From assembly GCA_917880885.1 (NCBI GenBank), contig OU862910.1, forward strand, positions 53,869,285 to 53,933,284: a stretch of DNA of 64,000 nucleotides, written 5' to 3'. Each line of letters opens with the position of its first letter. The stretch's first letter is position 1. Shown here in pieces: positions 34,735 to 44,015 of the stretch. Made by a program: the position numbers and the translations under genes. The notes below the pieces were generated by a model. The model made no database searches. It had not been told where the DNA came from and worked only from the letters and a program-made list of their open reading frames with translations. The DNA is from Limnephilus marmoratus (taxonomy: Eukaryota > Arthropoda > Insecta > Trichoptera > Limnephilidae).

Positions 34735-36035
34735 ATATATATTTTATAAAATTCATTTTCTATAAATGAATTTGGTTCATATTCATAATAAGGTACTACA
34801 TTACGGCAATCAATCAAGTTATGTTTAATTACCAAACTTTGGTGAATTATTTTTAAAACCTGATTGTGCCTAAATGTATACTCGGAAGGCGCTAATATAG
34901 AACATCCCGATATAATATGTTCTATAGTTTCGGGAAAAGCCAAACATTTTCTACATAAATCATCAATTTGATTTATATCTTTGATTATATGCTTTCTATA
35001 ATTTTTAGTATTAATGACTCTATCTTGAATTGCAAGCATAAATCCTTCTATTTCTGCGCTCAACTCTCCAATACTCAACCATTTGTTTGACGAAAGTTTG
35101 TCAACATACGTTTGGTTGAGATAATTGAAGTGTTTTGCGTGAATAATTTTATTTGACCAGGAATCTAATAATTCCTGGTTAGTATTTATAAGAATGTTGG
35201 CATTCTCGTCATATAAATTTAAAGGTGTAATATTTCTATCTGCCTTGCAAATTATTTTGTGCATTTCTGAGCTATTAGCTTTCCTATGGAAAAAATTTCT
35301 AAGCATTTCTACCTGATTGTGTTTCAAAGATGTTATTTTGACTACACCTCTACCTCCTAAATTTCTAGGTAAATTAATTCGTTCTATAGCTGAATTTGGA
35401 TGATGGCAATTAAATTTTGTTAACGTAGTTCTAATTAATCGTTCTAAACTATCTAAATCTGTATTGGACCATTTAATTATGCCAAATGAGTACGTTAGTA
35501 GAGGTATTGCCCAAGTATTTATTGCTTTTACTAAATTTTTAGCAGATAGATTGCATTTTAAAATTTTTCTGATCCTAGTTTGAAATTTAATCCTAATATC
35601 ATTTTTAATACTAGTGTGATCTAATCTATTCGATTGCGGGTATCCTAAATATTTATAAACCTCATCCCCTTTCATACTTTGAATTTTGAAATTTCTAAAT
35701 ATACCCTCGTCTCCATCTACAATTTTGCCTTTCTCTATATGGATAGTTTTACATTTATCTAAACCAAAAGTCATTTTAATATCATCTGAAAAAATTTTAA
35801 CTACCTTAATCATTTTCTCTAAATTTGATTCAGAATTTGAAAATAATTTTATATCATCCATATATAATAGATGTGAAACTATACTACTCTCTCTTGTATT
35901 ACCCTTAATTTTTATTCCAAACTTGCTTTTAATTAACATTTTAGAAAGGGGATTCAATGCTAAGCAAAACCAAAGAGGGCTCAATGAGTCTCCTTGAAAA
36001 ATCCCTCTTTTTATTGAAATGCCCGGTACTACTAT
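34735..36035 (-). pseudogene. RLE-type (R2/R4-Dong-like) non-LTR retrotransposon: inverted RT-to-zinc-knuckle segment
   Basis: One open frame encodes the second half of a reverse transcriptase and the region after it. In order: KRGIFQGDSLSPLWFCLALN (RT motif B), HLLYMDDIKLFSNS (catalytic YMDD), FGLDKCKTIHIEKG, and VYKYLGYPQSNRLDHTSIKN. The thumb contains AINTWAIPLLTYSFGIIKWS and NLPRNLGGRGVVKI. A CCHC knuckle, CRKCLAFPETIEHIISGC, follows. This order (RT, then knuckle) is that of R2, R4/Dong, NeSL and Hero clades, whose restriction-like endonuclease is C-terminal. It stops at FYKIY where it meets a (TTA)n run at about 34697-34725. The endonuclease half is in the plus-strand pieces to the right. 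No stop codons break the retained segment, so it is recent. Confidence 0.85.
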
Positions 36036-36145
36036 TTTCTACTACTATAATATTATTATTGGTTGTAATAATGTTGTAATAATAATTGATAATAATAATA
36101 ATAATAATAATAATTAATTATAATAACAAATAATAATAATAATAA
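36036..36145. repeat. (TAA)n-rich spacer at the retrotransposon junction
   Basis: TATTATTATTGGTTGTAATA followed by ATGTTGTAATAATAATTG and an (AAT)n run. Nearly the same text follows piece 1 (36841-36912), and its start reappears after piece 3 (38719). Confidence 0.8.
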
Positions 36146-36708
36146 CAATTAGTCATAATAGACCTGATATAGTTTTACATGACAAAATTAAAAAAATAAC
36201 TTATATCATTGATGTAGCTATTCCAAATTCCTGTAATATTCAAAAAACTGTTTCTGAAAAAATTAGAAAATACACAGATTTAGGAAATGAGATTAAAAGA
36301 ATTTGGCATTCTCGGACTATAAAAATATTACCATTTGTTATTTCGGCCACTGGCATAATACCTAGGAATCTGATTCAAAATTTAAGCATATTAGATTTGT
36401 CAAAGAATTTGTATATAAAAATGCAAAAAGCAGTAATTTTAAATACATGTAGGATTACAAAAGATTTTTTAAATATTTATATTGAGGGATCAGTAGGATT
36501 TATAGGTTCAATTAGAAATGCCACAGAGCCGAACCCTCTGATATGAAAATATCTGGAGTCGGTGAATTATATTCCCATTTGGTCTCTAGTGGGTAGACAT
36601 GTTGTTCTTGTATTGTTTTGTATTTATAATACTTATATAGTGCAATTGCATAAGTGGATTCACTAGATGATCATTTGGGGAAGTGTATGAAAGGGTTTAG
36701 TTTTTCCT

Positions 36709-36794
<86 letters not shown>

Positions 36795-36836
36795 GGGGGA
36801 AAATTTAACCCGGACATTTAAATCTGGTGCGTAAAA
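36146..36836 (+). pseudogene. RLE-type retrotransposon, 3' piece 1 (endonuclease and 3' UTR)
   Basis: It starts at ISHNRPDIVLHDKI, the RPD and IIDVAIP residues being the PD-(D/E)XK restriction-like endonuclease core, with KIRKYTDLGNE downstream. The frame ends NPLI-stop (TGA, 36544-36546). The 3' UTR contains TCTGGAGTCGGTGAATTATA, an 83-T homopolymer (36711-36793) and then GGGGGGAAAATTTAACCCGG to GGTGCGTAA. Confidence 0.85.
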
Positions 36837-36869
36837 AATAATTATTATTGGTTGTAATAATGTTGTAAT

Positions 36870-36912
<43 letters not shown>

Positions 36913-36914
<2 letters not shown>

Positions 36915-37959
36915 TAAATACTAACCAGGAATTATTAGATTCCTGGTCAAATAAAATTATTCACGCAAAACACTTCAATTATCTCAACCAAACGTATGTT
37001 GACAAACTTTCGTCAAACAAATGGTTGAGTATTGGAGAGTTGAGCGCAGAAATAGAAGGATTTATGCTTGCCATTCAAGATAGAGTCATTAATACTAAAA
37101 ATTATAGAAAGCATATAATCAAAGATATAAATCAAATTGATGATTTATGTAGAAAATGTTTGGCTTTTCCCGAAACTATAGAACATATTATATCGGGATG
37201 TTCTATATTAGCGCCTTCCGAGTATACATTTAGGCACAATCAGGTTTTAAAAATAATTCACCAAAGTTTGGTAATTAAATATAACTTGATTGATTGCCGT
37301 AATGTAGTACCTTATTATGAATATGAACCAAATTCATTTATAGAAAATGAATTTTATAAAATATATTATGATAAAACTATACGAACAGACAGAACAATTA
37401 GTCATAATAGACCTGATATAGTTTTACATGACAAAATTAAAAAAATAACTTATATCATTGATGTAGCTATTCCAAATTCCTGTAATATTCAAAAAACTGT
37501 TTCTGAAAAAATTAGAAAATACACAGATTTAGGAAATGAGATTAAAAGAATTTGGCATTCTCGGACTATAAAAATATTACCATTTGTTATTTCGGCCACT
37601 GGCATAATACCTAGGAATCTGATTCAAAATTTAAGCATATTAGATTTGTCAAAGAATTTGTATATAAAAATGCAAAAAGCAGTAATTTTAAATACATGTA
37701 GGATTACAAAAGATTTTTTAAATATTTACATTGAGGGATCAGTAGGATTTATAGGTTCAATTAGAAATGCCACAGAGCCGAACCCTCTGATATGAAAATA
37801 TCTGGAGTCGGTGAATTATATTCCCATTTGGTCTCTAGTAGGTTGACATGTTGTTCTTGTATTGTTTTGTATTTATAATACCTATATAGTGCAATTGCAT
37901 AACGTGGATTCACTAGATGATCATTTGGGGAAGTGTATGAAAGGGTTTAGTTTTTCCCT

Positions 37960-38043
<84 letters not shown>

Positions 38044-38083
38044 GGGGGAAAATTTAACCCGGACATTTAAATCTGGTGCGTAA
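36913..38083 (+). pseudogene. RLE-type retrotransposon, 3' piece 2 (longest C-terminal copy)
   Basis: The open frame from about 36917 to the TGA at 37793-37795 reads TNQELLDSWSNKIIHAKHFN, then the CCHC knuckle CRKCLAFPETIEHIISGC and TFRHNQVLKIIHQSLV. Next come YYDKTIRTDRTISHNRPDIV and TYIIDVAIPNSCNIQ with KIRKYTDLGNEIKRIW, the complete restriction-like endonuclease. It overlaps both the inverted segment and piece 1, and proves they are parts of one element. The differences are about one per few hundred bases (for example K/H-to-Y in VIKYNLI). The 3' UTR has an 81-T run (37962-38042) and the same GGGGGGAAAATT end. Confidence 0.88.
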
Positions 38084-38574
38084 AAACTTATATCATTGAT
38101 GTAGCTATTCCAAATTCCTGTAATATTCAAAAAACTGTTTCTGAAAAAATTAGAAAATACACAGATTTAGGAAATGAGATTAAAAGAATTTGGCATTCTC
38201 GGACTATAAAAATATTACCATTTGTTATTTCGGCCACTGGCATAATACCTAGGAATCTGATTCAAAATTTAAGCATATTAGATTTGTCAAAGAATTTGTA
38301 TATAAAAATGCAAAAAGCAGTAATTTTAAATACATGTAGGATTACAAAAGATTTTTTAAATATTTATATTGAGGGATCAGTAGGATTTATAGGTTCAATT
38401 AGAAATGCCACAGAGCCGAACCCTCTGATATGAAAATATCTGGAGTCGGTGAATTATATTCCCATGTTGTTCTTGTATTGTTTTGTATTTATAATACTTA
38501 TATAGTGCAATTGCATAACGTGGATTCACTAGATGATCATTTGGGGAAGTGTATGAAAGGGTTTAGTTTTTCCT

Positions 38575-38662
<88 letters not shown>

Positions 38663-38702
38663 GGGGGAAAATTTAACCCGGACATTTAAATCTGGTGCGT
38701 AA
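38084..38702 (+). pseudogene. RLE-type retrotransposon, 3' piece 3 (shortest)
   Basis: It starts inside the endonuclease at TYIIDVAIP, fused directly to the 3' end of piece 2 (GGTGCGTAAAA|ACTTATATC) without a (TAA)n spacer. It runs to the same stop codon and 3' UTR, with an 85-T run (38577-38661). Relative to pieces 1 and 2, about 22 bp is missing from the 3' UTR near 38465, between short CAT repeats. Confidence 0.85.
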
Positions 38703-38745
38703 TTAATTCTCATTAATAATATTATTATTGGTTGTAATACAGAAA

Positions 38746-38812
38746 CCTTAGGAAAATAATTTTCCTCAGGGCCTATGTCATCTTTGAAGATGTTGTGTGG
38801 AGGGTGAGGGGG
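38746..38812 (-). mobile_element. Retroposon R, copy 7 (hairpin part only)
   Basis: AAAATAATTTTCCTCAGGGC, CTATGTCATCTTTG and TGTGTGGAGG are the inverse complement of the family's 3' hairpin. It abuts the LINE fragment to its right. Confidence 0.6.
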
Positions 38813-39545
38813 GGAGTGAACACGGGTCTTGAATAGACCCATGTTCTAGGACGGAGGAAACACAGAGGCCGGCAACGTAGAACCGACCCGTTCTAACTAA
38901 CTAACTAACCTATTCGTATAAAAAAAATAACTATCCCACCGTTTCCACGCAGGGTAGGCAGAGAGGATGGACCGCTAAACAACTTGGTCTTGGCACACAC
39001 TATTTGCCTCATTTACATTCATACATACTCTTCTATTATTCTGACTCTTGGCATAGCCCGACTCAAGTATCTGACTCACTTGATGGTGCCGTGTCTTCCT
39101 CGGGCGTACCCGACTACTTATATTATTCACATTGGCGTCATATATTCTTCTTACACTACTTTCTTCGTTCATTTGCCCTACATGCCCAAACCATCTGAGG
39201 GTCCCAGTCTTAATCTTACTTATTACGCTGACATTAGTCGATCAGCCTTGCATTCTTTGCGGATCTCTCTCATGTGACAAATGCCAACCGTGTACATATG
39301 TTGAGCGCACGTTCGGAGTATTTCCCGACATTGCACCGGTGCCGAGGGGATCAATGACGCTGGTTCCTCGGAGCATCTTCCATTGAAATGCCGGTAGAAC
39401 AAGGACAGCATTCCCACCCGACGCACGCCTGCGCTCTAAAAATTGCAATCCGTTTGTTGAGATGGGAGAATCAATCAAACGGACCGCCCGTTTCTGCACA
39501 GAGTCGTGATTGTTTTTGGGTATTTTGGGGCTCCAGACTAGAAGT
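38813..39545 (-). pseudogene. LINE pol C-terminal fragments, frame-broken
   Basis: The minus strand, in several frames, reads VQKRAVRLIDSPISTNGLQF (the -VQRRAxRLIDDP- segment after the RT) and FNGRCSEEPASLIPSAP. Next come RMNEESSVRRIYDANVNNIS with ILESGYAKSQNNRRVCMNVN and EANSVCQD, then RSILSAYPAW. At the end, TLPASVFPPS and NMGLFKTRVH resemble the LPxSVFPxxYNxxxFKxRV tail of other LINEs. So remains of at least two LINE C-termini seem to be joined here. All are dead. Confidence 0.65.
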
Positions 39546-39604
39546 GGCTGCCAAATTCTACCGTGGGGCGCACTTGCAATTTGAATTATAACAAATATAT
39601 ATAT

Positions 39605-40335
39605 ATTTTTTTTTATTTCTATTCTTGAACATACACAATACAGATTATTACATCAGTTTACATAGATATTAAGTTTAGTAATAAGAAAAAAAATGTTAAT
39701 CATCCGTAACTGTATGTATGTTAATACCTAGTAGTATTTTGTGAACACCTCACTAGGCGAACCTGTGCTGAGGTGTTCCCATGTTTGGGAGTAAATGCTA
39801 TGCTGTCAACATAAGTAGAAACACCGTATCCTCCTTGATATTGTCAAGAAGGACACTGTGGGTCGACCCATGGCGGCAGTATCGAATACATAAATTAAAG
39901 ATTAGTTGCAGTTAGAATCTACATATACAGTTATTCATAGCATCTAGTTTATGTTTAGGATAAATAGTAGTTGTGGTAAATAGGTAGGAATTTTTTCTAT
40001 GGACCACTCGCCACTGGTATAAATAATACTGTGGTATTATTTTTTGTCTCAAAACAAAGTTTTTATAATAATTTATTTTTAATATTTGTGTTTGGTTATG
40101 TTTGGTTAGGTGTTATAATGTTTTGAATAAATTGAATACCTTGTTGTTTGATCCAGTCTTTGATGTGTTTTTTGTAAAGAATTGTAAATATATTTGTAGT
40201 TAGTAGTTGCTTCAGTGAGATGGGCATGTAGTTATATAGTTTGGTTGCGTAGTACTTAAAGTTTCTTTGCCCGTGTGAAGAATGAGTTATCGGTATGTTT
40301 AGTATTTTTTATGAAACAAAGTATTAGTTTGCTTT
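39605..40335 (-). pseudogene. Jockey/CR1-type LINE 3' end with A tail
   Basis: The minus strand reads QRNFKYYATKLYNYMPISLK then QLLTTNIFTILYKKHIKDWI and NIITPNQT with a TAA stop near 40097. This is the usual C-terminus KYYxxKLYNxLP...FxxxLKxxL. A frameshift precedes it near 40268. About 490 bp of 3' UTR follows, ending GAATAGAAATAAAAAAAA at about 39606. It is a 5'-truncated LINE insertion. Confidence 0.7.
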
Positions 40336-40711
40336 GATCTTTTAAGTCCATTTTAAAAATAAATAAACTTTCTGTGTATTTATGGAAAGATCAAAATTGA
40401 TTTGAGTTTTTACTTCCACAGTTACACTAATTAATGTTTTCATGGCATGCGGTTGTTCGAAAATGTCAGAAGAGGGCGTAACGGCTGTCATGCACAAATA
40501 AATCTAATCCGACTGACTTTCAAAGGGCGACATCCCAAGGCCGTTTCAAATCGAAATGGGTTGATATTTTGCAAAATAAAAAAGTAGATTTATTTTTATT
40601 ATAATGTAAAGAATATGAGTTACATTTACACAAATATATTTGATAAAATATTATGTTTAAGGTCGTCATTATTGGTCATGTATACCTTATCAGAAAAGAG
40701 GAGTTCTTGTA

Positions 40712-41122
40712 TTTTTTACCTCAAAAGAATCCCAGCTGCTCACGTTGGAACCAGTGAGAAAATGGGTCCCCAATTGGGGTATATTGTGGGCTGGCGGTAG
40801 TTGGGTGAGGAAGGGGATGGGGTAGAGGAAGGTGGGAAGTACCTGGCTATTCAGATCTGGTCACCAAACACGGCTAAAAACCATTTCAAGCAACGTTTCA
40901 ATTCTGAATGGTGGTCTTACACCAGGGCGATACTGAGAGTATCTTCCACTCTGGAACATGCCGCTAATATTCTATACATTATTTTTAATTAATTGGTTGC
41001 AAAATAATGAAATAACACAAATTAATCAAATGAAATTTGTTTGCCTACGCCGGGATTCGATCCCGCCACCTTCGGATTGCGAGTCGAGAGCCTTACGCCT
41101 CGACCACGCCGGCCGTCTGTGC
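40712..41122 (-). mobile_element. tRNA-derived SINE family S1, copy 2
   Basis: On the minus strand the head has an A box (TGGTCGAGGCG) and a B box (GGGATCGAATCCCG), then TTTGATTAATTTGTG and the same body as copy 1 (GCGGCATGTTCCAGAGTGGA, CCAGATCTGAATAGCCAGGT, CCCCAATTGGGG). It ends GGGATTCTTTTGAGGTAAAAAA. The tRNA heads of the two copies differ far more than the bodies. Confidence 0.82.
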
Positions 41123-41490
41123 CTGATAAGGGATCCACGATTCTTACTTAGGTTGCATGTTATAATGCGTTTTGTATACAATATTTACTTTTTAATATAA
41201 TTTTTCTTTTGAAAAATTACAAATTAGTCAGGGTCAATTAAAAACAAGTTTTCTTTTTTTTCTTGAAAAGAGAAATCGGTTTTTAGTGTTATTATTATTA
41301 TTTTTATCACAAACAAGTATTACATTTTTTCTACTAGAACCACTTTCAACATGAAGTCCAAAATCTATTTTTTGTTTTGTTTTAATAATAATATATTCAT
41401 TCAAACATTCAGACAGTTCATAACTAGATAGGTATAGGTGCCTACCTTTTTCCTTTAGGAAAATTTTGTTCAAAATTGCCCTTTTCACTA
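41123..41490. other. Non-coding DNA
   Basis: No coding similarity was recognised between SINE S1 copy 2 and the Helitron end at 41495. Confidence 0.5.
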
Positions 41491-41494
41491 TTAC

Positions 41495-41815
41495 TAGCGA
41501 GTACCCGGCATGCGTTGAAATGCCATTCAAAGAAAGAAAGTTTGTCCTGTCTTTTAATTCTGTTTATTTAAGTGATTTTGGATATACAATATTTATTTTG
41601 TTTTTCATAAGATTTTCCGACACATGAGCAGGCCACATACAGCTGTCCGTGTGAAAGGCATGGATTTTCCAAATTTACCTCTTAGGTACTATCCCCTAAT
41701 GCTACTATGTCTCCTTTGTAATCTCTCCCTCTGCGCCTCCCTCATTGCGCCAGCCTCACCCCTCCTTTCCCATTTCATTTCATTTTCCTCATTTCATAAT
41801 GCTAGTCATAATTAT
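41495..41815 (-). mobile_element. Helitron fragment with helicase C-terminus
   Basis: On the minus strand the helicase tail (41568-41684) is followed by ~70 bp and then the terminus GCATGCCGGGTACTCGCTAG, directly followed by T. This is the CTAG|T end of a Helitron preceded by the GCATGCC hairpin arm seen in the other copies. Above the helicase tail lies a short C/T-rich block (about 41735-41800). Confidence 0.75.
41568..41684 (-). pseudogene. Helitron Rep/helicase, C-terminal end
   Basis: The frame reads VNLENPCLSHGQLYVACSCV then GKSYEKQNKYCISKIT and TAA (41568-41570). The motif PCFSHGQLYVACSRV is the conserved motif VI of Pif1-type helicases in Helitron rolling-circle transposases; here the arginine of the final SRV is cysteine. 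The rest of the protein is lacking. Confidence 0.75.
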
Positions 41816-41908
41816 AGATAGAAATCTTTGAGGGCGTGCGCATAATAAATCACCAAAGTGTCATCGCAATCGGATGAATGGTACCTGTAGGAAATATGGT
41901 ATATTCAT

Positions 41909-42231
41909 TTTGGGAGGCGGGAATGGTTACCGCCGCCTCGGGAACCTTTATTTGATAACCAACACCTCTGCCACATGTCCCTACGTTTGGTGATTTATCA
42001 GGGGTGCCCGGGTTCATGGGGTGAGGTTTGTCTAGGTCTTGGAGGTGGATAACCAGGACACACTGAACTCCAGATTCCTACAAACCCCTTAAACCCTTTT
42101 CCTTCCCAGAACTCTCCTCTACTTCCTTTCCTTAAAAAAACCCTCCACACAGCATCCCCAAAGATGACATAGGCCCCGAGGTAAATCATTTTCCTCAGGG
42201 CCTCCTGTGTGGAGCTCATGTAAAAAAAGAT
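41909..42231 (+). mobile_element. Retroposon R, copy 8 (internally deleted subfamily)
   Basis: It starts TTTGGGAGGCGGGAATGGTT and carries the same internal deletion as copy 6. It has the intact nested hairpin (42143-42214) and the end GGAGCTCATGTAAAAAAA. About 60 bp of flanking sequence is repeated on both sides (41827-41885 and 42240-42298). Confidence 0.8.
42143..42214 (+). other. Nested hairpin at the 3' end of retroposon R
   Basis: The outer stem CTCCACACAG pairs with CTGTGTGGAG. The inner stem, around AGGCCCCGAGG and CCTCAGGGCCT, encloses a short AT loop. Equivalent hairpins occur at about 9590-9662, 30254-30334 and, inverted, 57695-57767. Confidence 0.75.
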
Positions 42232-42298
42232 TGAAACATTTGAGGGCGTGCGCATAATAAATCATCAAAGTGTCATCGTAATCGGATGAATGATATAG

Positions 42299-42852
42299 AA
42301 ACGCATATGGGACAAACAAAGAAACATTATTTTTATATATACAGAAGATGTTGTATAGTTACATCAAGAAACATAAAAAAAATACAACGGTGGTAGTTGG
42401 GTACCTAACTAAGCTAATTCAATTAAAATTCGCATGTTAACTCTTAAGATATGTAATTTGAATACGAAGCTTTCCAATGCCTAGTGCATAGCAATTTCGT
42501 TCAAGGATTTTCCTCTTCCGCTTTGATAAACAAACGATGTAAAAGAATTAAGAAAACACACGCAGCGATCAAACAATTTCTTCAATTAGCATGCGGATCA
42601 AAGCATAAATCCACACACCGACGTCACTAGAAACGTACAAAGCATTATATGTTGTTATAGCTCCTATTGTTTCGCATTCGAATCATTCACTGCACAGAAC
42701 GAGGAAACGACGGCTCTGTTTTCTAAAGTATGCGATACGCATCCGTCGCGTCGCGTCGAAAGGTTTGCAAGCCTGGTCACACAATCAGAAATTATTTGAC
42801 AAATTGCATGCGAGTGGTTTGGTTTATTTATGAATTACATCATTGCACTCAC
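42299..42852. other. Non-coding DNA, presumed start of an intron
   Basis: No exon or repeat was recognised. If the exon at 42853-42961 is real this is the beginning of its first intron. Confidence 0.4.
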
Positions 42853-42961
42853 CGCCGATGACACTCTTGTCGGTTTTGTTTCGGCCGTGGTGGCTTTCAA
42901 GGGCGACCAACACTGCAACGATCACGCTCAGGAACAAAAGGCCGCTGCACACGGACACCAT
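42853..42961 (-). CDS. Candidate first coding exon of a secreted or membrane-anchored protein
   Basis: Reading leftward from an ATG at 42961, 36 codons run MVSVCSGLLFLSVIVAVLVA then LESHHGRNKTDKSVIG. An uncharged 20-residue hydrophobic core is followed by a polar segment with one N-glycosylation sequon (NKT). This is typical of a signal peptide or type II signal anchor. The frame ends in phase 1 at a consensus donor (GGCG|GTGAGT). Phase-1 introns just after a signal peptide are common in secreted-protein genes. The exon is more GC-rich than its surroundings, and so are the ~150 bp upstream of the ATG, which could be leader or promoter. No second exon was found between 16 and 42.8 kb, so the gene is unidentified and may be wrong. 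Protein family not recognised. Confidence 0.45.
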
Positions 42962-43204
42962 AATAAATAATAATAATTTATTATATTTCCCGCGTAAGCA
43001 CCCCGCCGCTCGGGGTACCTACTCGCGAGCTCAAACGGAAGCCGACGAAAAAGTGCATCGTCTCGCCGCGGCCGTCATTGAAAAGTTCACTGCTTTTACC
43101 CTCAAGGGGTGGAGCGATTTACCTGTGGTGATTATTTGTTTATTTTTTGTTTGTTTTATGGAACAAAATATAAAATGGATTGCGTTCCGTGATGATGTTC
43201 AATA

Positions 43205-43945
43205 TTAACACATTATTAAGATGAAGCCATAGTAAATAATGCAAAATCATACAAAATCATATGTTTTTGTTTTGAAAATTTGATCGCTTAAAAGTATTGT
43301 ACATGCTTCAATTAAATACTGCGTGTAGAACATACCTTGGCCCTTAAAAATATCGGTCATTTTTTTATAAGTCTTTTAATAAGCCTATAAAAAAAATAAA
43401 GTATAAGGTCTAAAAACACACCTTCAAGTCCAAACTCTCCTATTTATAAACCCCTTTTCGGTTATGGTTTTATTGTATAATGTGGCAAATTAAGTTTATT
43501 TTATAATGATCGCAAAAAAAGTTGATATTTACACCCAATCTTCCCAAAATAAAATAAAATATGCATTTTCGCGTTGTTATTTTACAATACGGCCGCTAGT
43601 CGACGAATTCGGTTTTTCAAAGTGAACCCTATGGCGTCCACCGAAGAACTAATGTTCACGCCACAATCGCCAAACCTCAGTCACGCCCCGAACTGAGCGG
43701 GAGATGGACGCGTCACTCCGCGTCGCTTGATTTCGTGAAATCAATTTTAAATTTCCGTTTTATTACAATAAACAATGAGTAAAACAGGAATTAATATTTA
43801 CGAAATCAACCTGAAAAACAAAACTCTCAAATACCTTTTCCAACCTTTCCAAAAGCTTTTTCTCAAGTATTTTTAAACTCCTCCCATAAAGGGCGTGAAT
43901 TCCGATTTCGATTTTTTCCTGAACTAGTGGATCGCCTTAAACCAT
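43205..43945 (+). repeat. ~730-bp dispersed repeat D, copy 2
   Basis: A same-orientation relative of 32985-33716, clearly diverged by substitutions and small indels. No long reading frame is shared between the two copies. Class unknown. Confidence 0.7.
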
Positions 43946-44015
43946 GTTTCAGAAAAACACACCCGAGAAAACGCGGAAAGAAATGTATATATAAACATGG
44001 AAAAGTTTTTCTGAT

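Noticed and set aside
34533..34735. C-terminal extension of the inverted RT frame beyond FYKIY (an Ile run, then about 60 residues)
   Set aside because: It reads through the (TTA)n repeat into flanking Helitron-like DNA and is not part of the retrotransposon protein.
37862..38842. Frames rich in poly-Phe or poly-Lys across 37862-38130 and 38430-38842
   Set aside because: They translate the ~80-nt T runs in the retrotransposon 3' UTR.
42843..43208. 121-codon plus-strand frame (MHSPPMTLLSV...)
   Set aside because: It mostly overlaps, antisense, the signal-peptide exon and its GC-rich upstream region; no recognised domain.
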